This document shows, piece after piece, positions 55,060 to 64,000 of a stretch of 64,000 bases of DNA. Below the pieces are notes generated by a model that saw nothing but the letters and a program-made list of their open reading frames with translations, made no database searches and was not told the DNA's origin. Origin of the DNA: Acidovorax soli (lineage in GTDB: Bacteria; Pseudomonadota; Gammaproteobacteria; Burkholderiales; Burkholderiaceae_C). Location of the stretch: assembly GCF_014207955.1 (NCBI RefSeq), contig NZ_JACHLK010000006.1, forward strand, positions 62,001 through 126,000. The letters are read 5' to 3'. The position numbers and the translations under genes were made by a program. Numbering within the stretch: the first letter of the stretch is position 1; each line of letters begins with the position of its first letter.

Positions 55060-56073
55060 ATGGCCACCATCAAAGACGTTGCGCGGCACGCCGACGTATC
55101 GGTCACCACGGTATCCCACGTGGTCAACGGCACGCGCCACGTGAGCCCCGAAGGGCGTGCACGCGTGGAAAAGGCCATCCGCGAGCTGGGCTATGTGCCC
55201 AGCGCCATTGCGCGCAGCCTGAAGAGCAACAACACGCGCACGCTGGGCATGCTGATCCCCAACAGCTCCAACCCCTATTTCGCCGAGATCGTGCACGCCG
55301 TGGAAGACCGATGCTTCGGCGCGGGCTACAACGTCATTCTGTGCAACACCAATGACGAGGCGCACCGCCAGGGCAGCTACCTGCAGGTGCTGGCCGAGCG
55401 GCGCATCGACGGGCTGATCGTGGTCTCCACCGGCCACGACGCCACGCTGCCCACCCAGTTGGCGGGCCTGTCCATCCCCACCGTGCTGGTGGACCGCGAG
55501 ATCGAACTCACCGAGCAGCAGCCCTGCGACCTGGTCGAGACCGCCCACATGCAGGGCGGCTTGCTGGCCACGCGCCACCTGCTGTCGCTGGGCCACCGGC
55601 GCATCGCCTGCATCGGCGGGCCCGAGGGCATTGCACCCAGCGAGCAGCGCATCGCCGGCTGGCGCTCTGCGCTGGCCGATGCCGGCTGCGGCCAGGGCGA
55701 AGGCCTGCTGTGGCACGGCAACTTCACCAGCCAGGGCGGCTACGAAGCCATGCATGCCGTGCTGCGTGCGCAGGATGCGCCCACCGCCGTCTTCGTCTGC
55801 AACGACCTCATGGCCATGGGGGCGCTGTGCGCGGCCCACGAACGCGGGCTGCGTGTGCCCGAGGCCCTGTCCATCGTGGGCTTCGACGACATCGAGCTCA
55901 CGGCCTTCACCAGCCCGCCGCTGACCACCGTGGCCCAGCCCAAGCAGCGCATCGGTGCGCTCGCGGTGGACATGCTGCTCGAGCGCATCGACGGCAAGCG
56001 CCAGGATGCGCGCAAGGTCATGCTGCAGCCCGAGCTGCGCGTGCGCGCCTCCACGGCAGAGGCCCGGCCATGA
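55060..56073 (+). CDS. rbsR: LacI-family ribose operon repressor
   Basis: 337 residues. DNA-binding domain at 1-60 (TIKDVARHADVSVTTVSHVVNG; RVEKAIRELGYVPSAIARSL), followed by a periplasmic-binding-like ribose sensor domain (LGMLIPNSSNPYFAEIVHAVEDR through IVGFDDIELTAFTSPPLTTVAQP). It lies inside its own operon between rbsC and rbsK, so it should repress itself through the tandem operators at 51328. Binding of ribose is expected to release it. Confidence 0.92.
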   Translation: MATIKDVARHADVSVTTVSHVVNGTRHVSPEGRARVEKAIRELGYVPSAIARSLKSNNTRTLGMLIPNSSNPYFAEIVHAVEDRCFGAGYNVILCNTNDEAHRQGSYLQVLAERRIDGLIVVSTGHDATLPTQLAGLSIPTVLVDREIELTEQQPCDLVETAHMQGGLLATRHLLSLGHRRIACIGGPEGIAPSEQRIAGWRSALADAGCGQGEGLLWHGNFTSQGGYEAMHAVLRAQDAPTAVFVCNDLMAMGALCAAHERGLRVPEALSIVGFDDIELTAFTSPPLTTVAQPKQRIGALAVDMLLERIDGKRQDARKVMLQPELRVRASTAEARP

Positions 56074-57026
56074 CGACGAGCCCGGCGCAAACCACGGCCC
56101 CCACCATCGCGGTGGTGGGCAGCCTCAACATGGACCTGGTGCTGCAGGTTGCCCAGGCCCCGGGGCCCGGTGAAACCGTGCTGGCCCAGGCCCTGCACCT
56201 GGTGCCCGGTGGCAAGGGCGGCAACCAGGCGGTAGCCTGCGCGCGCCAGGGCGCGCAGGTGCACCTGTTCGGCCGCGTGGGCGACGACGCCTATGGCCAC
56301 ACGCTGCGCGCCGGCCTGGCGCAGGACGGCATCGACCACACCGGCGTGCAGACCGACACCACCGAGACCACGGGCGTGGCTGCGATCACCGTGGAAGCCA
56401 CGGGGCAGAACCGCATCGTCGTGGTGCCGGGCGCCAATGGACGCTTCGCGCTCGATGCGCGGGCACTGGGCTCGGTGCTGGGCCGCGCGAGCAGCCTGGT
56501 GTTGCAGTTCGAGACCCCCTTGCCAGAGGTGCTGGCCGCAGCGCAGCAGGCCTTTGCTGCCGGCTGTCCCGTGCTGCTCAACCCCTCGCCCATCCAGCCC
56601 CTGCCCGAGGGCCTGTGGCCGCTGGTGCACACCCTGGTGGTCAACGAGGTGGAAGCAGCCGCCCTGGCAGGCACCGCCGTGGAGAGCGTGGCCGACGCCG
56701 CCGTGGCAGCGCAGGCACTGCGCGGCCTGGGCCCGGCCCAGGTGGTGGTGACCCTGGGCGCCCAGGGCGCCGTGGCCGCCGACACCCGGGGCAGCACCCA
56801 CCACCCCGGCATGCAGGTGCAGGTGGTGGACACCACGGCCGCGGGCGATACCTTCCTGGGGGCGCTGGCCGTGGGCCTGGCCCAGGGCGAGCCCCTGAAT
56901 GCCGCCGTGCGCGAAGGCATGCGCGCTGCTGCGCTGTGCGTGACCCGAAGCGGCGCCCAGCCCTCCATTCCCCACCGGGCCGCCGTGGCGGCCAGCCCCC
57001 AACCACCCGACTGGATCCCGCTGTGA
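56070..57026 (+). CDS. rbsK: Ribokinase
   Basis: 318 residues from the ATG at 56070, overlapping the rbsR stop as ATGA. PfkB fold: VVGSLNMDLV, the substrate motif PGGKGGNQAV (near 47-56), VTLGAQGA, and the ATP/catalytic motif TTAAGDTFLGALAVG with the base Asp near 260. Phosphorylates ribose at O5. Length is normal. Confidence 0.95.
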   Translation: MTTSPAQTTAPTIAVVGSLNMDLVLQVAQAPGPGETVLAQALHLVPGGKGGNQAVACARQGAQVHLFGRVGDDAYGHTLRAGLAQDGIDHTGVQTDTTETTGVAAITVEATGQNRIVVVPGANGRFALDARALGSVLGRASSLVLQFETPLPEVLAAAQQAFAAGCPVLLNPSPIQPLPEGLWPLVHTLVVNEVEAAALAGTAVESVADAAVAAQALRGLGPAQVVVTLGAQGAVAADTRGSTHHPGMQVQVVDTTAAGDTFLGALAVGLAQGEPLNAAVREGMRAAALCVTRSGAQPSIPHRAAVAASPQPPDWIPL

Positions 57027-57412
57027 AACGCACGACCCTGCTGCATGCCGAACTCTCCCACGCCATTGCCTGCCTGGGCCATGGCGACATGCTGGTGATC
57101 GGCGACGTGGGCCTGCCCATTCCGCCCGGGCCCCGGCGCATCGACCTGGCGCTGACGCCGGGCATCCCGGCCGTGGCCGATGTACTGCAGGCGGTGCTGG
57201 AGGAGATGCAGGTGGAGCGCGCCCTGATCGCCGCCGAGGCCGTGGAGCGCGCGGGCGGCGCCCTGCCCGGCTGGTGCCAGTTGCCCGTGGTGCCCGAGGC
57301 GCTGCCGCACGAGGACTTCAAGCGCCTGTGCCGCGAGGCCCGCGTGATGGTGCGCACCGGGGAATGCACGCCCTATGCGAACGTCGTCCTCTGCGCCGGT
57401 GTGACGTTCTGA
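57023..57412 (+). CDS. rbsD: D-ribose pyranase
   Basis: 129 residues from a GTG at 57023, overlapping the rbsK stop as GTGA; there is no ATG at this place. Contains the catalytic His in CLGHGDMLVIGDVGLPIP (near 18-35) and the C-terminal GECTPYANVVL. It interconverts ribopyranose and ribofuranose for ribokinase. Last gene of the rbs operon. Confidence 0.92.
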   Translation: MKRTTLLHAELSHAIACLGHGDMLVIGDVGLPIPPGPRRIDLALTPGIPAVADVLQAVLEEMQVERALIAAEAVERAGGALPGWCQLPVVPEALPHEDFKRLCREARVMVRTGECTPYANVVLCAGVTF

Positions 57413-57536
57413 AGCAATCTGCCCGGTGACGCGCGGGTTTTGGATAACCCGCCGCGCAGGGGCCCTGGGTTAGGCTGACAGATCGCCGCAGCAGGCAAGC
57501 CAGCCGCTGCGCCACGCCCTCTGCCCGCCCGCCCTG

Positions 57537-58472
57537 ATGTCCACGCCAGCCTCTTCCACGCCCTTTCTGCCCCCTGAAATCGCCGTACTGGAACGCGGCT
57601 GGCTGTCGGCCAACAATATCCTGTTCATCGGCCACCACGACACGGCCGTGGTGGACACGGGCTACTGCAGCCATGCCGAGCAGACCGTGGCGCTGGTGCA
57701 GGCGGCCCTGGGCGGCAGGCCGCTGGACCGTGTGCTCAACACCCACCTGCACAGCGACCACTGCGGTGGCAACGCCGCACTGCAGAAGGCCTGGCCGCGC
57801 GCGCTCACTGCCATACCGCCGGGCCAGGCCCGCCATGTGCGCCAGTGGGATGCCTATGCCCTGAGCTACACGCCCACCGGCCAGCAATGCCCCCCATTCC
57901 GGGCAGACAGCCTGCTCGACCCGGGCTCCTGCGTGCTCCTGGGCGACCGCACCTGGCAGGTGCATGCCGCGCCGGGGCACGACACGCACTCCATCGTGCT
58001 GTTCGAGCCGCGCGATGCCATCCTGATCTCGGCCGATGCACTCTGGGAGAACGGTTTCGGTGTGGTCTTCCCCGAACTCGAAGGCGAGGATGCCTTTGCC
58101 CAGGTGGGCGCCACGCTGGACCTGATCGAGCGCCTGGCGCCGCGCACGGTGATCCCGGGCCACGGCCCGGTGTTCTCCGATGCGCCGCGCGCCATCGAGG
58201 GCGCGCGGCGCCGGCTCGATGGCTTTGTGCGCAACCCGCACAAGCATGCGCTCTATGCCGCCAAGGTACTGCTCAAGTACAAGCTGCTCGAATGGCAGCA
58301 GATCAGCCTGGCCGACCTCAGGGCCTGGACGGAAGCCACCCCTTACTTCGGCATGCTGCACGCGCGGCATTTCGCCGAACAGGGAGAGAGCGAATGGCTC
58401 GCCGGCCTGATGGACGACCTGGTCCGCTCGGGCGCGGCCACGCGCCGGGGCGAGATGCTGCACAACACCTGA
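57537..58472 (+). CDS. MBL-fold metallo-hydrolase
   Basis: 311 residues. Metal motif NTHLHSDHCGG (near 67-77), then a His in AAPGHDTHS and an Asp in SADALWENGFG, plus a late His in IPGHGP. This is the usual two-metal hydrolase layout (glyoxalase II/lactonase-like). The C-terminal 100 residues are a helical extension. Substrate cannot be inferred. It lies 125 bases after rbsD and seems separate. Confidence 0.85.
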   Translation: MSTPASSTPFLPPEIAVLERGWLSANNILFIGHHDTAVVDTGYCSHAEQTVALVQAALGGRPLDRVLNTHLHSDHCGGNAALQKAWPRALTAIPPGQARHVRQWDAYALSYTPTGQQCPPFRADSLLDPGSCVLLGDRTWQVHAAPGHDTHSIVLFEPRDAILISADALWENGFGVVFPELEGEDAFAQVGATLDLIERLAPRTVIPGHGPVFSDAPRAIEGARRRLDGFVRNPHKHALYAAKVLLKYKLLEWQQISLADLRAWTEATPYFGMLHARHFAEQGESEWLAGLMDDLVRSGAATRRGEMLHNT

Positions 58473-58580
58473 AACCGCCGGCTCCCGGCCAAGCCACCCC
58501 ACCACGGCCTGTTGCCGCAATGCAACATCGGGCCACGTTCAGGGTCCGTATCCGGCCCCGTTGCAGCCAGATGTAACCAG

Positions 58581-58609
58581 CATCAAATGATAATTGTTAT
58601 CATTTGATG
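58581..58609. promoter_or_regulatory. Fur box upstream of the TonB receptor
   Basis: A perfect inverted repeat with 13-base arms, CATCAAATGATAA (58581-58593) and TTATCATTTGATG (58597-58609), around TTG. The core TGATAATTGTTATCA fits Fur consensus sites. It is about 150 bases before the receptor start and much more AT-rich than its surroundings. Iron-dependent repression is expected. Confidence 0.88.
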
Positions 58610-58761
58610 TTCCTGCAAGCCTGCCACATGCCCGGCTGCGCAGGCCCCAGCCAGCCGACACCGACCGACACCCGCCGCGCCGCCATCTTGTTGCCGCGCG
58701 CTCCTGCCTGTAGTCCCTGTAGCCAGCCAAGTTCCGTTTTCTCACTCCTACGGATCCTTTC

Positions 58762-61125
58762 ATGGCGCACAACACGACATACATCAAGAGCCGCAAGCAC
58801 CCCGTTTCCGGCCCACGGGCCACGCCAGTGGGCATGGCGGCGGCCGCTGCCCTCGTGGCCCTGGGCATGCCCGTCCAGGCACAGACCACCCCGAGCGCGA
58901 CCCTGCCCGAGGTGAAGGTCGAGTCGGCAGGCGATGCGGGTTACAAGGCCGGCACGGTCTCCTCGCCCAAGTTCACCCAGCCGCTGCTGGACACGCCCCA
59001 GACCATCTCGGTGGTCAAGGAGCAGGTGCTGCGCGAGCAGGCGGCCTCCACCCTGACCGAGGCCCTGCGCAACACCCCTGGCGCCAGCACCTTCTTCCTG
59101 GGCGAAAACGGCAACACCAGCACCGGCGATGCGATCTACATGCGCGGCTTCGACAGCTCCAGCAGCATCTTCGTCGATGGCGTGCGCGACCTGGGTGCCG
59201 TCTCGCGCGACGTCTTCAACATCCAGCAGGTGGAAGTGGTCAAGGGCCCGGCCGGCACCGACAACGGCCGCACAGCTCCCACCGGCGCCATCAATCTGGT
59301 GAGCAAGCAGCCCACGCTGGAGAACAGCTTCGCAGCCTCGCTGGGCGCGGGCAGCGCCTCCTACAAGCGCGGTACGGTGGACTGGAACAAGGCCCTGGAA
59401 GCCTACCCCGGCGCCGCCTTCCGCCTGAATGTCATGACCGAGGACTCGGGCGTGGCCGGCCGCGACCTGGTCAAGAACAAGCGCTGGGGCGTGGCCCCCT
59501 CGCTGGCCCTGGGCCTGAACTCGCCCACCCGCGTGTTCCTGAACTACCTGCACGTCAAGCAGGACAACATGCCCGATGGCGGCGTGCCCACTATCGGCCT
59601 GCCCGGCTACACCTCGCCCGATGCCCTGGCCCTGGCCAACCGCCGCCCCTTCCTGAACACCGCGGCGCGCGTCAATTCGAGCAACTTCTACGGCACGACC
59701 TCGGACTTTGCCGACGTGGACATGGACATGGTCACGGCGCGCATCGAGCACGACTTCGCCTCGGGCATGAAGCTGCGCAACACCACGCGCTTCGGCCGCA
59801 CGCACAATGACTACCGCCTGACGGCCTTCATGGGCGGTGGCTTCCCGGCCACGGGTTCCCTCACGGCCGCCTCGGCCCTGCTGGCCACGCCGAATCCCGC
59901 CGATCCCTCCACCTGGACGGTGACGCGCAACCTGCCGACCAACGTCAACCAGGTCAACAAGATCGCCGTCAACCAGACCAGCCTGACCACCACGGTGAAC
60001 ACCGGCTCGGTGCAGCACGACCTGGCTGCCGGCCTGGAGATCTCGCGCGAAGAGCAGACCAACCTGGGCTACTACGGCCAGGGCTTTGCCAGCGTGAACA
60101 CCACGTATGCACCGGCCGGTTCGCTGCCCGCGGCCAACCTGTACAACCCCAACCCCAATGTGACGGGCTTCAACCGCATCGCCAACGGCGCCTGGTCCAA
60201 GGGCGTGACGAACACCGTCGCCGCCTACCTGTTCGACACGGCCAAGCTGTCGCCCGAGTGGCAGGTCACGGGTGGCCTGCGCGTGGACCGCTTCAAGACC
60301 GACTTCGACGCCGTGACGCAGGGCGCGCTGCCGGCTGGCGTGCTCACGCCATCGTCGGCGAGCCTGTCGGACACACTGATCGGCGCCAAGGTCGGCGTGG
60401 TCTACAAGCCCGCCGCCAACGGCAGCGTGTATGCGCTGTACGCCACCTCGGCCCAGCCCCCGGGCGGTGCCAACAACCAGCTGAGCGCCGCCGCCAACAA
60501 CGCGGCCAACCCCAAGTTCGACCCGCAGAAGGCCAAGACCATCGAGGTCGGCACCAAGTGGGACGTGCTGGGCGGGCGCCTGGCCCTGGCCGGCGCGCTG
60601 TACCGCACCGATGTCTCCAACGACATCGAAGTGGACCCCACCAACTCGGCCAACTTCGTGCAAACCGGCAAGAAGCGCGTGCAGGGCCTGGAGCTGACTG
60701 CCATCGGCGCCATCACCAACGACTGGTCGCTGAGCGCGGGCTACACCACCATGGACACCAAGGTGCTGAGCGGTGCGCCCAAGACGGCCGATGGCAGCAC
60801 GGCCCTGGCCTACACGCCCAAGAATGCCTTCACGCTGTGGACCACCTACCGCCTGCCCTTCGGCGTGACGATCGGCGGCGGCGCACGCTACGCAGGCAAG
60901 CTGCTGCGCGGCACCGACGGCGCCGTGGGCACGCCGGCCTACACCGAGGCCTACTGGGTCTTCGATGCCATGGCCTCCTACCGCATCAACAAGAACTTCG
61001 ATGTCCAGCTGAACGTGTACAACCTGGCCGACAAGGACTATGTGGCCGCCATCAACAAGAGCGGCTACCGCTACACGCCAGGCATCCCCCGCTCGGCACG
61101 CCTGACGGCCAACTTCACGTTCTGA
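58762..61125 (+). CDS. fiu: TonB-dependent siderophore receptor, Fiu-like
   Basis: 787 residues. Signal peptide ends near 41 (GMPVQAQ) after an unusually long N-terminus. Plug domain: [41 protein letters not shown] and [19 protein letters not shown]. The beta-barrel ends with an aromatic residue (ANFTF), as needed for outer-membrane insertion. It imports a ferric catecholate siderophore using TonB. The Fur box lies before it and a PiuC-type hydroxylase after it, as with Fiu/PiuA. Named by that context. Confidence 0.9.
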   Translation: MAHNTTYIKSRKHPVSGPRATPVGMAAAAALVALGMPVQAQTTPSATLPEVKVESAGDAGYKAGTVSSPKFTQPLLDTPQTISVVKEQVLREQAASTLTEALRNTPGASTFFLGENGNTSTGDAIYMRGFDSSSSIFVDGVRDLGAVSRDVFNIQQVEVVKGPAGTDNGRTAPTGAINLVSKQPTLENSFAASLGAGSASYKRGTVDWNKALEAYPGAAFRLNVMTEDSGVAGRDLVKNKRWGVAPSLALGLNSPTRVFLNYLHVKQDNMPDGGVPTIGLPGYTSPDALALANRRPFLNTAARVNSSNFYGTTSDFADVDMDMVTARIEHDFASGMKLRNTTRFGRTHNDYRLTAFMGGGFPATGSLTAASALLATPNPADPSTWTVTRNLPTNVNQVNKIAVNQTSLTTTVNTGSVQHDLAAGLEISREEQTNLGYYGQGFASVNTTYAPAGSLPAANLYNPNPNVTGFNRIANGAWSKGVTNTVAAYLFDTAKLSPEWQVTGGLRVDRFKTDFDAVTQGALPAGVLTPSSASLSDTLIGAKVGVVYKPAANGSVYALYATSAQPPGGANNQLSAAANNAANPKFDPQKAKTIEVGTKWDVLGGRLALAGALYRTDVSNDIEVDPTNSANFVQTGKKRVQGLELTAIGAITNDWSLSAGYTTMDTKVLSGAPKTADGSTALAYTPKNAFTLWTTYRLPFGVTIGGGARYAGKLLRGTDGAVGTPAYTEAYWVFDAMASYRINKNFDVQLNVYNLADKDYVAAINKSGYRYTPGIPRSARLTANFTF

Positions 61126-61168
61126 TCGAGCGCAAGATGGCAGCCTGAAAAGCTGTCTACCATCCAAG

Positions 61169-61191
61169 GGCCCCGGCAACCCCGGGGCCTT
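61169..61191 (+). terminator. Hairpin between the receptor and hydroxylase genes
   Basis: GGCCCCGG (61169-61176) and CCGGGGCC (61182-61189) with a 5-base loop, followed by only two T residues. It lies 43 bases after the receptor stop and could be a partial terminator that lets some transcripts run into the hydroxylase gene. Confidence 0.4.
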
Positions 61192-61213
61192 CCCGTTTCT
61201 GGAGACATTTGCC

Positions 61214-61891
61214 ATGATGCTGCACATCCCCAACGTCCTCACGCCCGCGCAGGTGCGCGCCATGCGCGCGGCCATCGATGCCGCCGACTGGGTGGATGGC
61301 CGGGCCACCGTGGGTGCCCAGGGCGCCCAGGTCAAGCACAACCGGCAGCTGCCCGAGCACTCGCCAGTGGCGCTGGAACAGGGGCGCCTCATTCAGCAGG
61401 CGCTGGCGGTGCATCCTTTGTATTTCGCCGCGGCCCTGCCGCTGCGCACCGTGCCGCCCCTGTTCAACCGCTATTCCGGCGGCGAGACCTATGGCCTGCA
61501 TGTGGACGGCGCCATGCGCCCCCTGCCGGGCGGAGGGACCTTGCGCACCGATCTGTCGTGCACGCTGTTCCTGTGCGAGCCCGAGGACTACGAGGGCGGA
61601 GAGCTGGTGGTGGTGGACACCTATGGCACGCACGAGGCCAAGCTGCCCGCGGGCGACCTGGTGCTCTACCCCTCGACCAGCCTGCACCGCGTGGAGCCTG
61701 TCACGCGCGGCGAACGCGTATGCTCGTTCTTCTGGGTGCAGAGCATGGTGCGCGACGATGTGCGCCGCGCCATGCTGTTCGAGCTGGACCAGACCATCCA
61801 GAAGCTGCGTGCCCGCCTGGGCGAAACCGAGGAGACCGTGGCCCTCACGGGCCAGTACCACAATCTTTTGCGGATGTGGTCGGAGGTCTGA
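61214..61891 (+). CDS. piuC: PKHD-type hydroxylase (PiuC/YbiX)
   Basis: 225 residues, with GGAGACAT before the ATG. Fe(II)/2-oxoglutarate dioxygenase of the PKHD group: metal ligands His96 and Asp98 ([11 protein letters not shown]), His158 ([10 protein letters not shown]) and the 2-oxoglutarate Arg168 (RGERV). PiuC-type genes accompany catecholate siderophore receptors; substrate unknown. It stands 88 bases after the receptor stop. Confidence 0.9.
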   Translation: MMLHIPNVLTPAQVRAMRAAIDAADWVDGRATVGAQGAQVKHNRQLPEHSPVALEQGRLIQQALAVHPLYFAAALPLRTVPPLFNRYSGGETYGLHVDGAMRPLPGGGTLRTDLSCTLFLCEPEDYEGGELVVVDTYGTHEAKLPAGDLVLYPSTSLHRVEPVTRGERVCSFFWVQSMVRDDVRRAMLFELDQTIQKLRARLGETEETVALTGQYHNLLRMWSEV

Positions 61892-61927
61892 AGCACAACG
61901 GCCCCAAAGGGGCCTTTGTGCTTTTTT
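61891..61927 (+). terminator. Rho-independent terminator after piuC
   Basis: A 15-base stem with one mismatch (left arm 61891-61905, right arm 61909-61923), loop AAA, and a T-run at 61922-61927. The right end touches the stop codon of the convergent transglycosylase gene. Confidence 0.8.
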
Positions 61928-63908
61928 ACGGGAGGTCCTTGTTCACCTCGGGCGCCGAAGCATCGCGCGGGCCGATGGTGCCCAGCCGTCCCTTGAGCGA
62001 CTGGGGCTGGCCCGTGAGCATGGCCGCATAGTTGGTGGTGTTGGCCAGCACCTTCTTTACGTAGTCGCGCGTTTCGCCGAAGGGCACGTTCTCGGCCCAG
62101 ATGGCAGCGTCCAGCACCGGGCCGTTGCGCCAGTTGCGCGGGCGGCCCGGGCCGGCGTTGTAGGCGGCGGCGGCCATGGGCATGGAACCGGCGAAGTCGT
62201 CGAGCGCCAGCTTGAGGTAGGCCGTGCCGATGGCGATGTTGGTATCGCGGTCGTTGATCTGGTCGGCCGTGAAGTTGGTCATGCCGATCTTCTTGGCCGT
62301 CCAGCGTGCGGTGGCCGGCATCACCTGCATCAGGCCCGAGGCGCCCACATGCGAGCGTGCGTCCATGATGAAGCGGCTTTCCTGGCGGATCAGGCCGTAC
62401 ACATAGGCCGGGTCCAGGCCGATGCTGTTGGCACGCTCGACCACGGCATTGCGAAACGGCGTGGGAAAGCGCTGGCTGGTCTCGATCACGCTGCGCGTGC
62501 GCTCGCTGGTGTTGATGCAGCGGTCCCAGACCTCGCGCGCGCAGGCAAAGTCGGCGGCGGCGAGCAGCTCCCGGTCGGGCATGCCGCCAGGGATGTGCAG
62601 GTTGGTGGCGTAGTTCCACTCGCGCACGCCTTCGGAACGCAGGCCCAGGAAGATCGCGTACAGGCCGCGATTCAGGCCCGGGTTGGCGCGCGCGGCGGCC
62701 TTTTCCTCGGCGGTGAGCGGCGCGGGTGCGGGCGGCATGGCAATGCGCTGGCCCAGCTCTTCCGTGGCCAGCTGTTCGTAGAAGCCGCGTGTGCTCGCAA
62801 TGCCTTCGAGCAGCTTGCGTGCCTCGGCGCGCTCGGCCTCGCCGGGCTTGCCGGCGAGCAGGGAGCGGGCCTTCCAGTACACCCAGGTGCTGTCCTGGCG
62901 GCCTTCTTCGCTCATCGCGTCGATGGCCTTGCCCACCACCTTCCACTGGCCGGCGCGCAGGGCGGCGCGCACCTTCCAGCCCAGGATGTCATCGTTGAGG
63001 TCGGCATCGCGCGTGATGTTGGCAAAGGCCCGGTTGGCATCGGACGACAGCTTCTGCGCCTGCTGCTTGCCGATCACGCCCCAGACCCAGTTGCGCTCCT
63101 CGGGCGAGAGGTGCACGCTCCATTTGCCGTCCAGCTGGGCGGCGGCATTGTCCGGATCGCCCGAGGCGAGCTTGATCAGCGCCAGCGTCACCAGTTCCTG
63201 GCGCGCCTGGCCACGGGCTGTGGCGCGGGCCGTGAGGTACTTGGTGGGGGCATCCATGAGCTCCTTGACCTGGGCCACGGCGTCGGGCGCGACGATCTCC
63301 ACCGCATTGCGTGCCACGCGCGGCCGGTTGGCATCCACCGCGAAGCGGGCCTTGCGCCAGACGTCCAGGGCGCTGATCTTCTTGCCGGCGTAGAACTGGC
63401 TGGCCGCATGGGTGCAGCCATCGTCGGCATCGCGCAGCGCGTACCAGTTGCGTTTGATGTCGTCGGCCGCCCCGGGCTGGGGATTGCCCTTGATGTCGTC
63501 GATCAGGAGGGCGTAGCAGCGCACCTCGCGGTCGTCGGACATGCGGTAGCTCGGGTGCTGCTCGGCGAACTGGGCCCAGTCGCGCCGCTGGCCCAGCAGC
63601 AGCAACCAGTCGTTGCGCATGCGGTCTTCCTGGTAGCTGCCGGCATAGCGCTGCATGAAGGACTGGATTTCCGCCGGCTGCGCTTCGCCCAGCCGCAGCC
63701 TGAGCTCCCAGTAGCCGGCCCAGGGTTCGAGCACATGGCCGCGCGCGGCGGGCAGCAATTGCTCCAGCTTCTTGCGGTCGCCGCGCTTGAACGCTTGCTG
63801 CATCTCCAGCAGGGTATCGTCGGCCCGGGTTTGCGCCTGGACAAGGGGCGCGGTGGTGGCCAGCAAGGCGCTGACCAGCAGCGGTGTCAGAATCTGAGTC
63901 AATTGCAT
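61926..63908 (-). CDS. slt: Soluble lytic murein transglycosylase
   Basis: 660 residues. Signal peptide near 1-26 (PLVQAQ). A long superhelical part of helix pairs (about 30-440) forms the doughnut known from Slt70. The C-terminal catalytic domain has Glu in LIRQESRF (near 512), SHVGASGLMQVMPATA and NIAIGTAYLKLAL, then AAYNAGPGR. It cleaves peptidoglycan to 1,6-anhydro products in the periplasm. Convergent with piuC; divergent from the next gene. Confidence 0.93.
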   Translation of the reverse strand: MQLTQILTPLLVSALLATTAPLVQAQTRADDTLLEMQQAFKRGDRKKLEQLLPAARGHVLEPWAGYWELRLRLGEAQPAEIQSFMQRYAGSYQEDRMRNDWLLLLGQRRDWAQFAEQHPSYRMSDDREVRCYALLIDDIKGNPQPGAADDIKRNWYALRDADDGCTHAASQFYAGKKISALDVWRKARFAVDANRPRVARNAVEIVAPDAVAQVKELMDAPTKYLTARATARGQARQELVTLALIKLASGDPDNAAAQLDGKWSVHLSPEERNWVWGVIGKQQAQKLSSDANRAFANITRDADLNDDILGWKVRAALRAGQWKVVGKAIDAMSEEGRQDSTWVYWKARSLLAGKPGEAERAEARKLLEGIASTRGFYEQLATEELGQRIAMPPAPAPLTAEEKAAARANPGLNRGLYAIFLGLRSEGVREWNYATNLHIPGGMPDRELLAAADFACAREVWDRCINTSERTRSVIETSQRFPTPFRNAVVERANSIGLDPAYVYGLIRQESRFIMDARSHVGASGLMQVMPATARWTAKKIGMTNFTADQINDRDTNIAIGTAYLKLALDDFAGSMPMAAAAYNAGPGRPRNWRNGPVLDAAIWAENVPFGETRDYVKKVLANTTNYAAMLTGQPQSLKGRLGTIGPRDASAPEVNKDLP

Positions 63909-63922
63909 GGGGGAATTATCTG

Positions 63923-64000
63923 ATGGACAAAGCAGCCCTGCGGCGCGCCTTGATAGAAGAACGCCTGAATTTGCCAGATCGCCTACACCGGGCCGATTTG
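63923..64000 (+). CDS. Start of 5-formyltetrahydrofolate cyclo-ligase (cut by right edge)
   Basis: 26 codons from the ATG at 63923, running off the edge in frame. The start MDKAALRRALIEERLNLP is typical of this family, where the early RxxLRxxR-type pattern binds ATP and folate. A weak GGGGGAATTA lies 10 bases upstream. It diverges from slt. Only the N-terminus is visible, so the call rests on recall. Confidence 0.6.
   Translation, partial: MDKAALRRALIEERLNLPDRLHRADL

Overview
The window looks like chromosome from a high-GC betaproteobacterium, most likely Comamonadaceae (Acidovorax-like). The reasons are the very GC-rich codon use, the glyQ-glyS-gmhB-plsC gene order, a Bug/TctC-type periplasmic binding protein, a Burkholderia-type lipase with its foldase, and a phasin with an Ala/Lys/Pro tail. 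I see no rRNA, tRNA, CRISPR array, insertion sequence or prophage. This is judged by eye; no database search was run.

Left part (1-14400, almost all minus strand): a surface polysaccharide region. It starts with the edge-cut gene of a secreted surface protein whose codon use is unlike everything else here. Next come a small lipoprotein, a methyltransferase/glycosyltransferase fusion and a 1293-residue protein that joins a PIG-L deacetylase to three glycosyltransferase-2 domains. Then follow three more glycosyltransferases coupled to rmlB-rmlD-rmlA-rmlC, which make dTDP-L-rhamnose. Together they suggest synthesis of a rhamnose-containing glycan. No flippase, polymerase or ABC exporter for it is visible inside the window.

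Middle (14500-38800): a fatty acyl-CoA reductase homologue diverges from a phasin gene, followed by a TetR regulator, a TPR-like protein, pantothenate kinase (coaX) and a BON-LysM protein. A largely housekeeping minus-strand stretch comes next: persulfide dioxygenase-rhodanese, a YgjP-type metallopeptidase, plsC, gmhB, glyS, glyQ, asparaginase with a divergent LysR, fabB, fabA, lnt, corC and a GNAT enzyme. It ends with a three-gene ABC export operon lying behind an Lrp/AsnC regulator.

Right part (38950-64000, mostly plus strand): lipid handling (lipase, foldase, a second lipase-like hydrolase, FFLEELY-motif protein, acyl-CoA ligase), then a response regulator, a hybrid sensor kinase, a membrane protein, a FeeM-like N-acyl amino acid synthase and a p-cresol-methylhydroxylase-like flavoprotein. 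The last three overlap and may make an acylated amino acid product under local two-component control; this is the best candidate for an undescribed system. A complete ribose operon (rbsB-A-C-R-K-D) follows, with two adjoining identical operator palindromes in front. Then come a metallo-beta-lactamase-fold hydrolase, a Fur-boxed TonB receptor with a PiuC-type hydroxylase, a soluble lytic transglycosylase, and the start of a 5-formyltetrahydrofolate cyclo-ligase cut by the right edge.

Many junctions are 4-base ATGA or GTGA overlaps, and these fixed most of the start codons chosen. Motif positions in long proteins are approximate.
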